From: Methanoculleus horonobensis
Lineage (GTDB): Archaea; Halobacteriota; Methanomicrobia; Methanomicrobiales; Methanoculleaceae
Length of the DNA stretch: 64,000 bases
NCBI RefSeq assembly: GCF_001602375.1
Contig: NZ_BCNY01000015.1
Span: 248,001 to 312,000 of the forward strand
Direction: 5' to 3'
Each line of letters starts with the position of its first letter. Positions within the stretch are counted from its first letter, which is position 1. Position numbers and translations under genes: made by a program. Below are positions 51,182-58,752 of the stretch, piece after piece. The notes under the pieces are model-generated. The model saw only the letters and a list, made by a program, of their open reading frames with translations. It did no database searches and had not been told where the DNA came from.

Positions 51182-51892
51182 ATGAAATCCGGGGTGCGGC
51201 ATCAACTTGCCGAGAAAATGGCAGGAGAGATCACACTCTCGGACTCACCGGGTCAGGCCCTCAAGAAGTGGCGGCAGAGCTTCAACATCCCCCAGGGATT
51301 GCTTGCCGAACGATTGGAGGTCTCTCCCTCAGTTATCAGTGATTACGAAAGCGGACGACGAAAGAGTCCGGGAACTGCCATCGTCGGTAAAATCGTCGAT
51401 ACGATCCTCTCGATCGACGAGGACAACGGCGGTCGGTTCATCAACAAATTTGCGAAAATCCTGTACAGCGAATTCGACGAAGACGTCATCTACGACATCC
51501 ACGAGTACGCGTCCCCGGTGGCCCTCTCCGACTTTGCGGAGGCCATCGGTGGCGTCATGCTCTGCGGCCCGACGGATCAGACCATCTACGGGTACACGGT
51601 GATCAACAGCCTCAATGCGATCCTCCAGCTCTCATCGAGCGAGTTCAACCGCATCTACGGCTGGAGCACGGAACGTGCCCTCATCTTCACCGAGGTCTCG
51701 ACCGGAAAGTCCCCGATGGTGGCGATCCGGGTCACGCCCTTCAAACCGCGTTGCGTGGTGCTGCAGGGCATCGGCCCGGAAGAGGTGCACCCACTGATTC
51801 CGGGTCTCGCGGAACGCGACCGGATCAGCGTACTCTGCACAAGGATGGACGTCGAGGCGATCATCGGTTCACTACGAGGAAAACTATGGTAG
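51182..51892 (+). CDS. COG1709-type HTH transcriptional regulator next to HMG-CoA synthase
   Basis: 236 residues. A Cro/cI-like HTH sits near residue 45 ([20 protein letters not shown] followed by SGRRKSPG), then a 130-residue sensory-type domain ([40 protein letters not shown]). AATTATTTAAG (about 51147-51157) is the TATA box, about 30 nt before the ATG, so the transcript is nearly leaderless. Its stop overlaps the HMG-CoA synthase start by 7 nt, making it the likely local regulator of isoprenoid synthesis (inference from position). Confidence 0.82.
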   Translation: MKSGVRHQLAEKMAGEITLSDSPGQALKKWRQSFNIPQGLLAERLEVSPSVISDYESGRRKSPGTAIVGKIVDTILSIDEDNGGRFINKFAKILYSEFDEDVIYDIHEYASPVALSDFAEAIGGVMLCGPTDQTIYGYTVINSLNAILQLSSSEFNRIYGWSTERALIFTEVSTGKSPMVAIRVTPFKPRCVVLQGIGPEEVHPLIPGLAERDRISVLCTRMDVEAIIGSLRGKLW

Positions 51893-52938
51893 GCATCTAC
51901 TCATACGGCGTCTACATCCCGCGATACCGGATAAAAGTCCCGGAGATCGCGCGGGTCTGGGGCGCCAACGCAGACGACATCATGAGAGGTCTCGGGGTCT
52001 TTGAGAAGTCCGTCCCCGATCTCGATGAGGATACCGCAACGATCGCCGTCGAGGCGGCACGCGCCGCTCTTCGGCGGAGAACCGTCGACACCGAGGCCAT
52101 CGGGGCCATCTACGTGGGGAGCGAGTCGCACCCCTACGCGGTCAAGCCCACGGCCTGCACGGTCGGCGAGGCGATCGGGGCGACCCCGAACATGACCGCC
52201 GCCGACTACGAGTTCGCGTGCAAGGCGGGAACGGCAGGCATCCAGACCTGCATGGGCATGGTCAAGAGCGGGATGATCCCACTCGGAGTCGCCATCGGTG
52301 CGGACGTGGCGCAGGGCGCTCCCGGCGACGCGCTCGAGTACACGGCCGCGGCCGGCGGTGCGGCGTTCGTCATCGGCAACGAGGACGTCATCGCCGAGAT
52401 CAACCACACCTGCTCGTTCACCACCGACACGCCCGACTTCTGGCGGCGCGAAGGCCAGAACTACCCCCGCCACGGTGGGCGGTTCACCGGGGATCCCGGT
52501 TACTTCAAGCATGTTCAGGGTGCGGCGCGTCTGATGCTCGATGCGATGAAGACAAGCCCGAAAGACTACGATTACGCCGTCTTCCACCAGCCCAACGCGA
52601 AGTTCCCGCAGCGGGTGGCGAAGATGCTCGGGTTCACGGACGAGCAGATCCGGCCCGGCCTCGTCGTCCCGAAGCTCGGGAACACCTACTCGGGGGCGTC
52701 GATGATCGGGCTTGCGGCTACGCTCGACGCGGCGAAGCCGGGTGACCGGATCTTCGTCACCTCGTTCGGGTCGGGAGCCGGGAGCGACGCATTCGACATC
52801 ACGGTGACCGACGCCATCGAGTCCGCTGAGTTCGATCGGACGGCGGCGCCGAGCGTGGAGAAACTCCTCGCGAATCCGACATACCTCGACTATGCACTGT
52901 ATGCCAAACACAAGGGAAAGATCGTGATGCAGAAATGA
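51886..52938 (+). CDS. Archaeal hydroxymethylglutaryl-CoA synthase
   Basis: 350 residues. The archaeal HMGS pattern is clear: [20 protein letters not shown] at the N-terminus, catalytic cysteine in [13 protein letters not shown] near residue 111, [17 protein letters not shown] with the catalytic histidine near residue 233, and [24 protein letters not shown] toward the end. It condenses acetoacetyl-CoA with acetyl-CoA. In archaea it works in one complex with the thiolase and DUF35 protein encoded next, passing the intermediate between active sites (family knowledge). It overlaps both neighbours. Confidence 0.93.
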   Translation: MVGIYSYGVYIPRYRIKVPEIARVWGANADDIMRGLGVFEKSVPDLDEDTATIAVEAARAALRRRTVDTEAIGAIYVGSESHPYAVKPTACTVGEAIGATPNMTAADYEFACKAGTAGIQTCMGMVKSGMIPLGVAIGADVAQGAPGDALEYTAAAGGAAFVIGNEDVIAEINHTCSFTTDTPDFWRREGQNYPRHGGRFTGDPGYFKHVQGAARLMLDAMKTSPKDYDYAVFHQPNAKFPQRVAKMLGFTDEQIRPGLVVPKLGNTYSGASMIGLAATLDAAKPGDRIFVTSFGSGAGSDAFDITVTDAIESAEFDRTAAPSVEKLLANPTYLDYALYAKHKGKIVMQK

Positions 52939-54095
52939 GAGACGTAGCAGTAATCGGAGTCGGGTGCACGGAGTTCGGCGAGCACTGGGGAACCTCGTTC
53001 CGCGACCTCTTCGTCAAGGCCGGGGCGCTCGCGCTCGAGGATGCCGGGGTCACCGGTGAGAAACTCGACGCTCTCTACGTCGGGAACATGAGCGCCGGCC
53101 GGTTCGTCGAGCAGGAGCATATCGGCGCCCTGATCGCGGATTACGCCGGACTGGCGACGAACAACACCCCCTCGACCCGTGTGGAGGCGGCCTGCGCCTC
53201 CGGCGGGCTCGCCTTCCGGCAGGCGGTGATCGCGGTCGCGAGCGGCATGGAGGATATCGTCGTCGCCGCGGGCGTCGAGAAGATGACCGACGTCGGGACC
53301 GGGGCGAGCGTGGACATGCTCGCGAGCGCCGCGGACCGCGAGTGGGAAGGGTTCGCCGGGGCGACCTTCCCCGGGCTGTATGCAATGATTGCAAACGACT
53401 ACATGCACCGCTACCCCCTCACCCGGGAGCAGCTTGCACAGGTCGCGGTGAAGAACCACGAGAACGGCGCGAAGAACCCGATCGCACAGTTCCGGAACCG
53501 AATCACGGTCGATACGGTTCTAAATTCGTCGCTCGTGGCCGACCCCCTGCGGCTCTTCGACTGCTCGCCGATCACCGACGGTGCGGCGGCGGTCGTGGTG
53601 GTGCCGCTCGAGCGTGCCCGCGAGTTCACCGATTCGCCGGTCAGGGTGCTTGCAAGCGCCCAGGCGAGCGACACCATCTCGCTCCATGACCGGCGGGAGA
53701 TCTCGACCCTGGACGCATCGGTCGCCGCAGGCAAACGGGCGTTCGCCCAGGCGGGCCTCACCCACAAGGACATCGACATGGTGGAGGTCCACGACTGCTT
53801 CACGATCGCGGAGATCTGCGCAATCGAGGACCTCGGGTTCTGCAAGAAGGGCGAAGCGGGAAGACTCACCGCGGACGGGGCAACCGCCCTCGGCGGGGAG
53901 ATCCCGGTGAACACGAGCGGCGGCCTGAAGGCCTGCGGCCACCCGGTCGGTGCGACCGGGATCAAGCAGATCTACGAGATCGTCAGCCAGCTCCGCGGCG
54001 AGGCCACCGGCCGGCAGGTGGACGCGGAGATCGGTATGGCGCATAACGTCGGCGGCACCGGCGCGACGGTCGTCGTGCACATCCTGGGGGCCTAA
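52935..54095 (+). CDS. Acetyl-CoA C-acetyltransferase (thiolase), HMGS partner
   Basis: 386 residues. Nucleophilic cysteine in [17 protein letters not shown] near residue 85, and the second catalytic cysteine with histidine in [15 protein letters not shown] near residue 335. It makes acetoacetyl-CoA from two acetyl-CoA, the first step of the mevalonate route. It starts within the HMGS stop (ATGA) and ends 2 bp before the DUF35 gene, consistent with a stoichiometric three-protein complex for channelling. Confidence 0.92.
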   Translation: MRDVAVIGVGCTEFGEHWGTSFRDLFVKAGALALEDAGVTGEKLDALYVGNMSAGRFVEQEHIGALIADYAGLATNNTPSTRVEAACASGGLAFRQAVIAVASGMEDIVVAAGVEKMTDVGTGASVDMLASAADREWEGFAGATFPGLYAMIANDYMHRYPLTREQLAQVAVKNHENGAKNPIAQFRNRITVDTVLNSSLVADPLRLFDCSPITDGAAAVVVVPLERAREFTDSPVRVLASAQASDTISLHDRREISTLDASVAAGKRAFAQAGLTHKDIDMVEVHDCFTIAEICAIEDLGFCKKGEAGRLTADGATALGGEIPVNTSGGLKACGHPVGATGIKQIYEIVSQLRGEATGRQVDAEIGMAHNVGGTGATVVVHILGA

Positions 54096-54097
54096 CC

Positions 54098-54490
54098 ATG
54101 TCGGTTTCACGGTTCTGGAGAAAGATCCCGCAGCGCTACAACCTCGTCGGGACGAAGTGCACGACCTGCGGGCGGCACTTCTTCCCGCCCCGGTCGCTCT
54201 GCCCCGACTGCCGGCGGAGCGGCAACATCGTCGACCACAAGTTCACCGGCGAAGGAGCGGTCGTCACCTACACGGTGATCCGGTCGGCAAGCGACCAGTT
54301 CGAGCACACCACTCCCTACGTCCTCGCGGTCGTGGAACTCGACGAGGGGCCGAGGCTCACCACCCAGATCGCATGTCCCATCGAGGATATTAAGATCGGG
54401 ATGCGGGTCAAAAGCGTCTTCCGCCGGATAGCGGCGGACGGCGAGAGCGGCACCATCCACTACGGCACGAAGTTCGTGCCGGTGGAGTAA
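54098..54490 (+). CDS. Zinc-ribbon/OB-fold DUF35 protein, scaffold of the HMGS-thiolase complex
   Basis: 130 residues. An N-terminal zinc rubredoxin-like knuckle (CTTCGRHFFPPRSLCPDC near residues 22-40) is followed by a DUF35 OB fold (FTGEGAVVTYTVIRSASDQF; YVLAVVELDEGPRLTTQI). In archaea the DUF35 protein bridges thiolase and HMGS and helps hold CoA. It is the last gene of the operon, before about 650 bp of repeat-rich non-coding DNA. Confidence 0.9.
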   Translation: MSVSRFWRKIPQRYNLVGTKCTTCGRHFFPPRSLCPDCRRSGNIVDHKFTGEGAVVTYTVIRSASDQFEHTTPYVLAVVELDEGPRLTTQIACPIEDIKIGMRVKSVFRRIAADGESGTIHYGTKFVPVE

Positions 54491-54554
54491 CGCTACCTCC
54501 CTTCCGGGTTGACAGGGTTTTTCCGCGCTCTGCGCGGGATTGAATCACGCCCTA

Positions 54555-54790
54555 TACTTCTTTTTTGGCTCACGCGAAGTCCGTGTGGGCGTTGGTGCTC
54601 TCTTTCGCACCTTACGATGCTCAAACTCTGCCTGCCCTTCTACCCTGCTGATGCCCTGTGGTTACACATTACACGGATTCCGTGGGAGTATCGCCATAGG
54701 GGGAACGACGTCCTGAAAGGACGGAGTTCGAGCACCGAAGGTGCGAGGCGCGAACGCAGTGAGCGTGAGCACCGTTAGGTGCGAGGTGGG
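54555..54790. repeat. Mini-hairpin array, copy 3
   Basis: Contains GTCC-TGAAA-GGAC near 54708-54721, GAGCACC-GAA-GGTGCGAG near 54733-54750, GCGAACGC-AGTGA-GCGTGAGC, and GAGCACC-GTTA-GGTGCGAG near 54768-54785. Here the consensus runs in the opposite direction (GAGCACC...GGTGCGAG) from copies 1 and 2. No coding potential. Confidence 0.6.
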
Positions 54791-54885
54791 GCTGACGGGG
54801 AGGGGGGATGCTCCCCCCTCCCCTGTCCCCTCCCCCTGCAAGATGATATCCCCACGGAATCCGTGCCAGATGTAGCCATAGGAGA
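54656..54885. repeat. Imperfect inverted repeat around a 13-bp palindrome core
   Basis: The stretch near 54656-54705 and the reverse complement of 54835-54885 align over about 50 bp. They share CCT.TGG.TACA, an identical 15-base core CACGGATTCCGTGGG (54672-54686; as CCCACGGAATCCGTG at 54851-54865) and AGGGGGA at the end. Each core contains the palindrome CACGGATTCCGTG. The arms enclose about 130 bp, including part of the hairpin array. It looks like a small non-coding element, possibly the boundary of the array. Confidence 0.45.
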
Positions 54886-54889
54886 TTCA

Positions 54890-55060
54890 AAGGATAGGAA
54901 CTCAGGGACCCCAGGTGCGAGGTGCGATGTTCCGCCAGGAACGACTGTCTGCAAGATGTGATGGCCCGCGGGGTGCGACGAACGGAACGTCCGGAGCTTG
55001 AGAAGACCAAAGGTCTTCGAGAGGAGCAGCCCCTCTCGCAATCTCGCTCTCCCATGATGC
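54890..55060. repeat. Mini-hairpin array, copy 4
   Basis: After the inverted repeat the sequence shows GGTGCGAGGTGCGATG, GTTCC-GCCA-GGAAC (about 54928-54941), GACC-AAA-GGTC (about 55005-55015) and GAGAGG-AGCAGC-CCTCTC. It sits between the DUF35 gene and the 3' end of the leftward Trm5 gene. Confidence 0.5.
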
Positions 55061-55158
55061 GATGGGCGATGGAGAGCGCGGGAGGAAAATACCAGGTCGG
55101 CAAAAAGAGCAAGATATTCGATCACTGAGGATGCAGGGGCTGCACTCCTCAAACCTCC

Positions 55159-56088
55159 TCACTCCCCTTTCTCCACGGCGATATCATACACCGCGTGCCA
55201 CTTCCCCGGCGAGTAGGTCCTGACCTGCCGCTCGACGACCTCGCCATTGGTAACCTCGCGGATCAGGGGGAGGTATTCGCCCTCCTGCTCCTCGAGGGCG
55301 TAGAGGTGAATCGTGCCGCCGTCCCGGCAGAGGGCGGCCGCCGCCGGGAGGAACTCCGGCGCGGCGAGGGGGAGGTTCATCACGACCCGGTCGAAGGGAG
55401 GAAGCCCGAGCCGGGGGAGGTGCGCGGCGTCGGCGAGCATCGGGATGACGTTACCCGCCCGATTGAGCGCGATGTTCTCGATCAGGAGGTGGACCGCGGC
55501 GGGGTTGAGGTCGGCGGCGACGACGATCCCCGCCTTCCCGGCGAGGGTGATCGCGAACGGCCCGACACCGGCGAACATATCGAGCACCTGTTCTCCCTCT
55601 CCCATCGCTCCGAGAATCCGCTGCCGCTCGGTCGAGAGCCGGGCGGAGAAGTAGGCAAGGGAGAGATCGACATCGAAGGAGTGACCATACTCCGTCACCC
55701 GGGTGCGGGTGGTGGGGACTCCTGCAAGGACGGAGAACCGGCGGGTGCGGTACTCCCCCTCGACCGCGGTCTCGGGAAAGAGCACCGTCTCAAGCGACGG
55801 CCGGGAGGCGAGCAGCCGCTCTGCGCCCCCGGAATCGTTCTCCTGCATGATGGCAATCCCGCCCACGAGCTCGTGGCGGGGGAGGTCGAGACGTTCCGGC
55901 ACCGCCTCGAACTCGCACCGGACGGCACCCGGAACCTCCTCCGTCACCGGGAAGAGGATGGCGTCACCCTCCGGACGCGGGCGGAACCGCCGGTCGAGGA
56001 GCCCCTCCTCGAGCAGCCGGCGCCGCGTCCCTTCAGCCTCTCGTCTCGGCACCGCAAGGCACCACTGTTCTTCTCCCACATCGACCAC
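55159..56088 (-). CDS. trm5: tRNA (guanine37-N1)-methyltransferase Trm5-like
   Basis: 309 residues, GTG start. The N-terminal D1-like region (residues about 1-55) is followed by the Trm5 core: YGHSFDVDLSLAYFSARLST with ERQRI, SAM-binding motif QVLDMFAGVGPFAITLAGKA near residue 170, and the catalytic N-L-P in DRVVMNLPLAAPEFLPAA near residue 240. It methylates G37 next to the anticodon to hold reading frame. Divergent from HMG-CoA reductase, only 35 bp away, with a shared palindrome between them. Confidence 0.85.
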   Translation of the reverse strand: MVDVGEEQWCLAVPRREAEGTRRRLLEEGLLDRRFRPRPEGDAILFPVTEEVPGAVRCEFEAVPERLDLPRHELVGGIAIMQENDSGGAERLLASRPSLETVLFPETAVEGEYRTRRFSVLAGVPTTRTRVTEYGHSFDVDLSLAYFSARLSTERQRILGAMGEGEQVLDMFAGVGPFAITLAGKAGIVVAADLNPAAVHLLIENIALNRAGNVIPMLADAAHLPRLGLPPFDRVVMNLPLAAPEFLPAAAALCRDGGTIHLYALEEQEGEYLPLIREVTNGEVVERQVRTYSPGKWHAVYDIAVEKGE

Positions 56089-56101
56089 CAGCCATCTTTA
56101 G

Positions 56102-56117
56102 GTATGAGTTCTCATAC
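56102..56117. promoter_or_regulatory. Perfect palindrome between trm5 and HMG-CoA reductase
   Basis: GTATGAG-TT-CTCATAC is a perfect 7+2+7 inverted repeat, 6 bp before the HMG-CoA reductase ATG and 13 bp before the trm5 GTG. It lies where both transcripts should start, an ideal place for a repressor dimer. A chance hairpin is possible, but the position makes an operator more likely. Confidence 0.45.
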
Positions 56118-56123
56118 TTATTC

Positions 56124-57332
56124 ATGGATGAGTATATCGAGAGGCTGAAAGACGGGTCTCTCAAACTCTACGCTCTCGAGAAGGAGCTCCCCCCCGAGGA
56201 GGCCGTCCGGGTGCGCCGGGCGTTCGTCGAGGGGGAGACCGGCACCGCCCTCCCGAAGGTCGGGTCGTTCACCATCGGGCTTGACCGGGTCGTGAAGCGC
56301 AACATCGAGAACATGATCGGCACGGTGCAGGTGCCGCTCGGTGTCGCGGGGCCGCTCCGGGTGAAGGGCGAGTACGCCGACGGGTCCTACTACCTCCCGC
56401 TCGCGACGACCGAAGGGGCACTCGTCGCCTCGGTGAACCGCGGCTGCTCCCTCATCACCCGGGCGGGGGGCGCGGACGTCCGGATCATGCGGGACGGGAT
56501 GACCCGGGCGCCGGTCTTCGCCGCCCGCGATGTGGGTCACGCCCACGATGTAGCGGCCTGGGTCGAGAGCCACACCAGAGAGATCCGCGAGGCTGTCGAG
56601 AGCACCACGAAGCACGGCGAGTTCCGTGAAGCCACCACCTACGTCGCCGGTACAAGCGTCTTCGTCCGGCTCGAACTCGACACAAAAGACGCCATGGGGA
56701 TGAACATGGCGACGATCGCGGGCCAGAATGTGGGTGAACTCATCGAGCGGGAGACCGGGGCCCGGCTCGTCGCCACATCCGGGAACATGTGCACCGACAA
56801 GAAACCGGCGGCGATCAACCTGGTCAGGGGCCGGGGGAAGACCGTGGTCGCGGGCGTACGGCTCACCGATGCGATGGTCGTGGATCTCCTGAAGACCGAC
56901 GCGGAGACGCTCATCGAGGTCAATTACAGGAAAAATCTGGTGGGCTCGGCGCGGGCAGCCTCGTTCGGGTTCAACGCCCACGCGGCAAACGTCGTCGCCG
57001 CCACCTTCATCGCCTGCGGGCAGGACCCCGCCCACGTCGTCGAGGGGAGCACCGCGATCACCACCGTCGACCGGGTGGACGGCGGGGTCTACGTCTCGGT
57101 CACCCTCCCGTCGCTCCCCGTGGGAACAGTCGGCGGCGGGACAGGGGTCGATACCCAGCAGGAGTGCCTCGCGATGCTCGGGGTCGCCGGGGGTGGCGAG
57201 CCGCCGGGAACCCACGCAAAGGCGCTCGGGGAGATCATCGCCGCCGGGGTGCTCGCCGGCGAGCTCTCCCTCCTCGGCGCCCTCGCGGCCCAGCACCTTG
57301 CCCGGGCACACCAGGAGCACGGGCGAGGGTGA
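56124..57332 (+). CDS. hmgA: HMG-CoA reductase, class I
   Basis: 402 residues. Catalytic glutamate in ATTEGALVASVNRG near residue 97, catalytic lysine in SGNMCTDKKPAAINL near residue 230, catalytic aspartate in CGQDPAHVVEGS near residue 297, and the C-terminal histidine region LLGALAAQHLARAHQEHG. It reduces HMG-CoA to mevalonate with NAD(P)H for archaeal lipid synthesis. It has its own promoter region 1.6 kb from the HMGS-thiolase-DUF35 operon. The message is probably leaderless, since ATCTTTAGG near 56093-56101 is the only TATA-like sequence. A strong hairpin follows the stop. Confidence 0.94.
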   Translation: MDEYIERLKDGSLKLYALEKELPPEEAVRVRRAFVEGETGTALPKVGSFTIGLDRVVKRNIENMIGTVQVPLGVAGPLRVKGEYADGSYYLPLATTEGALVASVNRGCSLITRAGGADVRIMRDGMTRAPVFAARDVGHAHDVAAWVESHTREIREAVESTTKHGEFREATTYVAGTSVFVRLELDTKDAMGMNMATIAGQNVGELIERETGARLVATSGNMCTDKKPAAINLVRGRGKTVVAGVRLTDAMVVDLLKTDAETLIEVNYRKNLVGSARAASFGFNAHAANVVAATFIACGQDPAHVVEGSTAITTVDRVDGGVYVSVTLPSLPVGTVGGGTGVDTQQECLAMLGVAGGGEPPGTHAKALGEIIAAGVLAGELSLLGALAAQHLARAHQEHGRG

Positions 57333-57342
57333 CGGCCGGGTG

Positions 57343-57371
57343 CTCCCCGGCGCTGCTGTGGTGCCGGGGAG
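57343..57371. terminator. Hairpin after HMG-CoA reductase
   Basis: CTCCCCGGC (57343-57351) pairs perfectly with GCCGGGGAG (57363-57371) around an 11-nt loop, 11 nt after the stop. No T-run follows, so it may protect the 3' end more than terminate. Confidence 0.4.
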
Positions 57372-57425
57372 TAAGGGTGCATGAGAAGATTTAAGAGGCG
57401 CGATCGTCGTAAGTACTTCTTGGGC

Positions 57426-57774
57426 ATGAATCCGGGAGCAGATATCTATACCCTTCTCATCCAGAAGCGGGATGAGATCTTATCCTCGCACCAATCGGTG
57501 CTCGCACTCCGGTTCTGATGAACCATCGTGTCTTGCGCACCGGAGGGGAGCCAGAAACGTGCGGGTGTTCGGATCCGTGGCACGAAACGAAGCCAGGGAA
57601 GACAGTGATATCGACCTCTTGATCGATCTCGATCCCGACCGGAGTCTCCTTGACGTGGGCGGTCTTGCGATGGATCTCTCGCTCCTGCTTGGTCGTTCGG
57701 TCGATGTTGTGACCGAAGCGGGACTTCGGGAGCGTATCCGATCGAGGGTCTTACAGGAAGCGCGGCTGTTATGA
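57426..57774 (+). pseudogene. MNT-type nucleotidyltransferase (of an MNT/HEPN pair), interrupted
   Basis: The first 30 codons ([20 protein letters not shown]) run into a stop at about 57518. The rest of the domain is intact in another frame: [20 protein letters not shown] with the G-S-x9-11-D-x-D catalytic motif, then [20 protein letters not shown]. The break coincides with two mini-hairpins (57488-57501 and 57511-57524) that do not align with family members. Without the roughly 60-bp insert, a normal MNT of about 95-100 residues would result. In intact pairs the nucleotidyltransferase AMPylates and silences the HEPN toxin. Confidence 0.7.
57488..57545. repeat. Mini-hairpin array, copy 5, inside the nucleotidyltransferase gene
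   Basis: GCACC-AATC-GGTGC (57488-57501) in the exact context CTCGCACC...GGTGCTCGCACTCC, then GGTTC-TGAT-GAACC (57511-57524) followed by ATCGTG. Both match the consensus of the intergenic arrays, including the TCGCACTCC spacer found in the 30.5 kb copy. Confidence 0.65.
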
Positions 57775-58102
57775 GAGATGATCGTGAACGGCTGCTGGAT
57801 GTTATCGAAGCCATCGAACGGATTGAGAGAGTATCGGCCCGAGGGCGCGAGTACTTCTACGATGACGAGATGGCGTAGCGTCTCGGGTGATCCACCACCT
57901 TCAGATCATCGGGGAAGCCGTAAGGGGGATTTCATCAGAGTTCAGGGCCGAAAACCCGGGAATCCCCTGGACGGAGATCATCGGCATGAGGAACGTCCTT
58001 ATTCACCACTATTTTGGGATCGACCGCGATGCAGTCTGGAACGTGGTCGAACACGATCTGGTGGAACTGAAAAGCCAGATCCTGTCCAGGGTCGGGGAGT
58101 AG
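57771..58102 (+). pseudogene. HEPN-domain protein of the MNT/HEPN pair, frameshifted
   Basis: [20 protein letters not shown] with GREYFYDDEM is the standard start of HEPN (DUF86) proteins, but the frame stops at TAG 57876-57878. The remaining two-thirds continue in another frame: IHHLQIIGEAVRGISSEF and the RNase motif RNVLIHHYF (R-x4-6-H). The join needs a shift of one or two bases near 57873-57890. Its ATG overlaps the MNT stop, as in intact toxin-antitoxin operons. Both partners are broken, so the system is probably dead, unless the HEPN fragment from 57887 is made. Confidence 0.68.
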
Positions 58103-58119
58103 GGGCACGTGGAGCGGTA

Positions 58120-58203
58120 GTGAGCGGCTCCGGTTCTACGAACCGTCGCAAGTCGAAAACGCTTCGCGTTTTCTCCCGCTCCGCTCCTTGCGGAGCGTCG
58201 CGT
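58120..58203. repeat. Mini-hairpin array, copy 6
   Basis: Three clean stem-loops in a row: GGTTC-TAC-GAACC (58132-58144), GAAAACGC-TTC-GCGTTTTC (58155-58173) and CGCTCC-TTGC-GGAGCG (58182-58197), separated by GTCGCAAGTC and CTCC. It ends in GTCGCG directly against the RimI stop. It could double as a terminator for the leftward RimI gene. Confidence 0.65.
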
Positions 58204-58668
58204 CTAGAACCTGAACCACTTCATCATGACCAGGGCATCTTCCTCGTTCGCGTAGTATGCGGCGACCTGGAAGACCTCGCGGTAACCGAGGCGGCGGTAG
58301 AACTCCTGCGCCCCGGTGTTCGTCACCCGGACCTCGAGCTGGACGGCGCTCGCACCTAACACAACGTACTCCCGCTCCAGGCGGCGGATGAGATTCCGTC
58401 CGATTCCCTGGCGCCGGTACCCGGGGGCGACGGCGAGGTTCATGACATGGCCGTATATCTCTTCCCCGGTGTCTTCAATGCCTCCGGCGACGAATCCGGC
58501 CACGTCACCGTTGTTTTTTGCTACGAAGAACGTCTCCGGATAGTAGGCAAGGGATTCCTGAAGTGTCCTCTCGTCCCAGGGGTCAGCGAAGGCCGTTCTC
58601 TCGACGGCGACGATCAGTGGAATGTCTGCGGGCTGTGCCCGGCGAATAATGAGTTGGAGCGGCATCAT
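58204..58668 (-). CDS. GNAT N-acetyltransferase, RimI-like
   Basis: About 154 residues. The acetyl-CoA-binding motif is clear in MNLAVAPGYRRQGIGRNLIR near residue 70, with IEDTGEEIYGHVMNLAV and FYRRLGYREVFQVAAYYAN typical of RimI, the enzyme acetylating protein N-termini (ribosomal S18 in bacteria; broader N-terminal acetylation in archaea). I chose the ATG pair at 58665-58668 because GGGAGAGG lies just upstream and a TATA box (ACTATATTA) near 58704-58712 excludes the longer start at 58734. Confidence 0.82.
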   Translation of the reverse strand: MMPLQLIIRRAQPADIPLIVAVERTAFADPWDERTLQESLAYYPETFFVAKNNGDVAGFVAGGIEDTGEEIYGHVMNLAVAPGYRRQGIGRNLIRRLEREYVVLGASAVQLEVRVTNTGAQEFYRRLGYREVFQVAAYYANEEDALVMMKWFRF

Positions 58669-58752
58669 AGTCTCGGCCTCTCCCTTCTGGAGTGCCCTAC
58701 CTAATATAGTGTCAGGAGACAAAATAGTAGGCACATACGAGTGGCGGTATTT

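Noticed and set aside
54515-55130. Several 60-147-codon frames in the repeat region after DUF35
   Set aside because: They overlap hairpin arrays on both strands and have no family features or ribosome binding sites.
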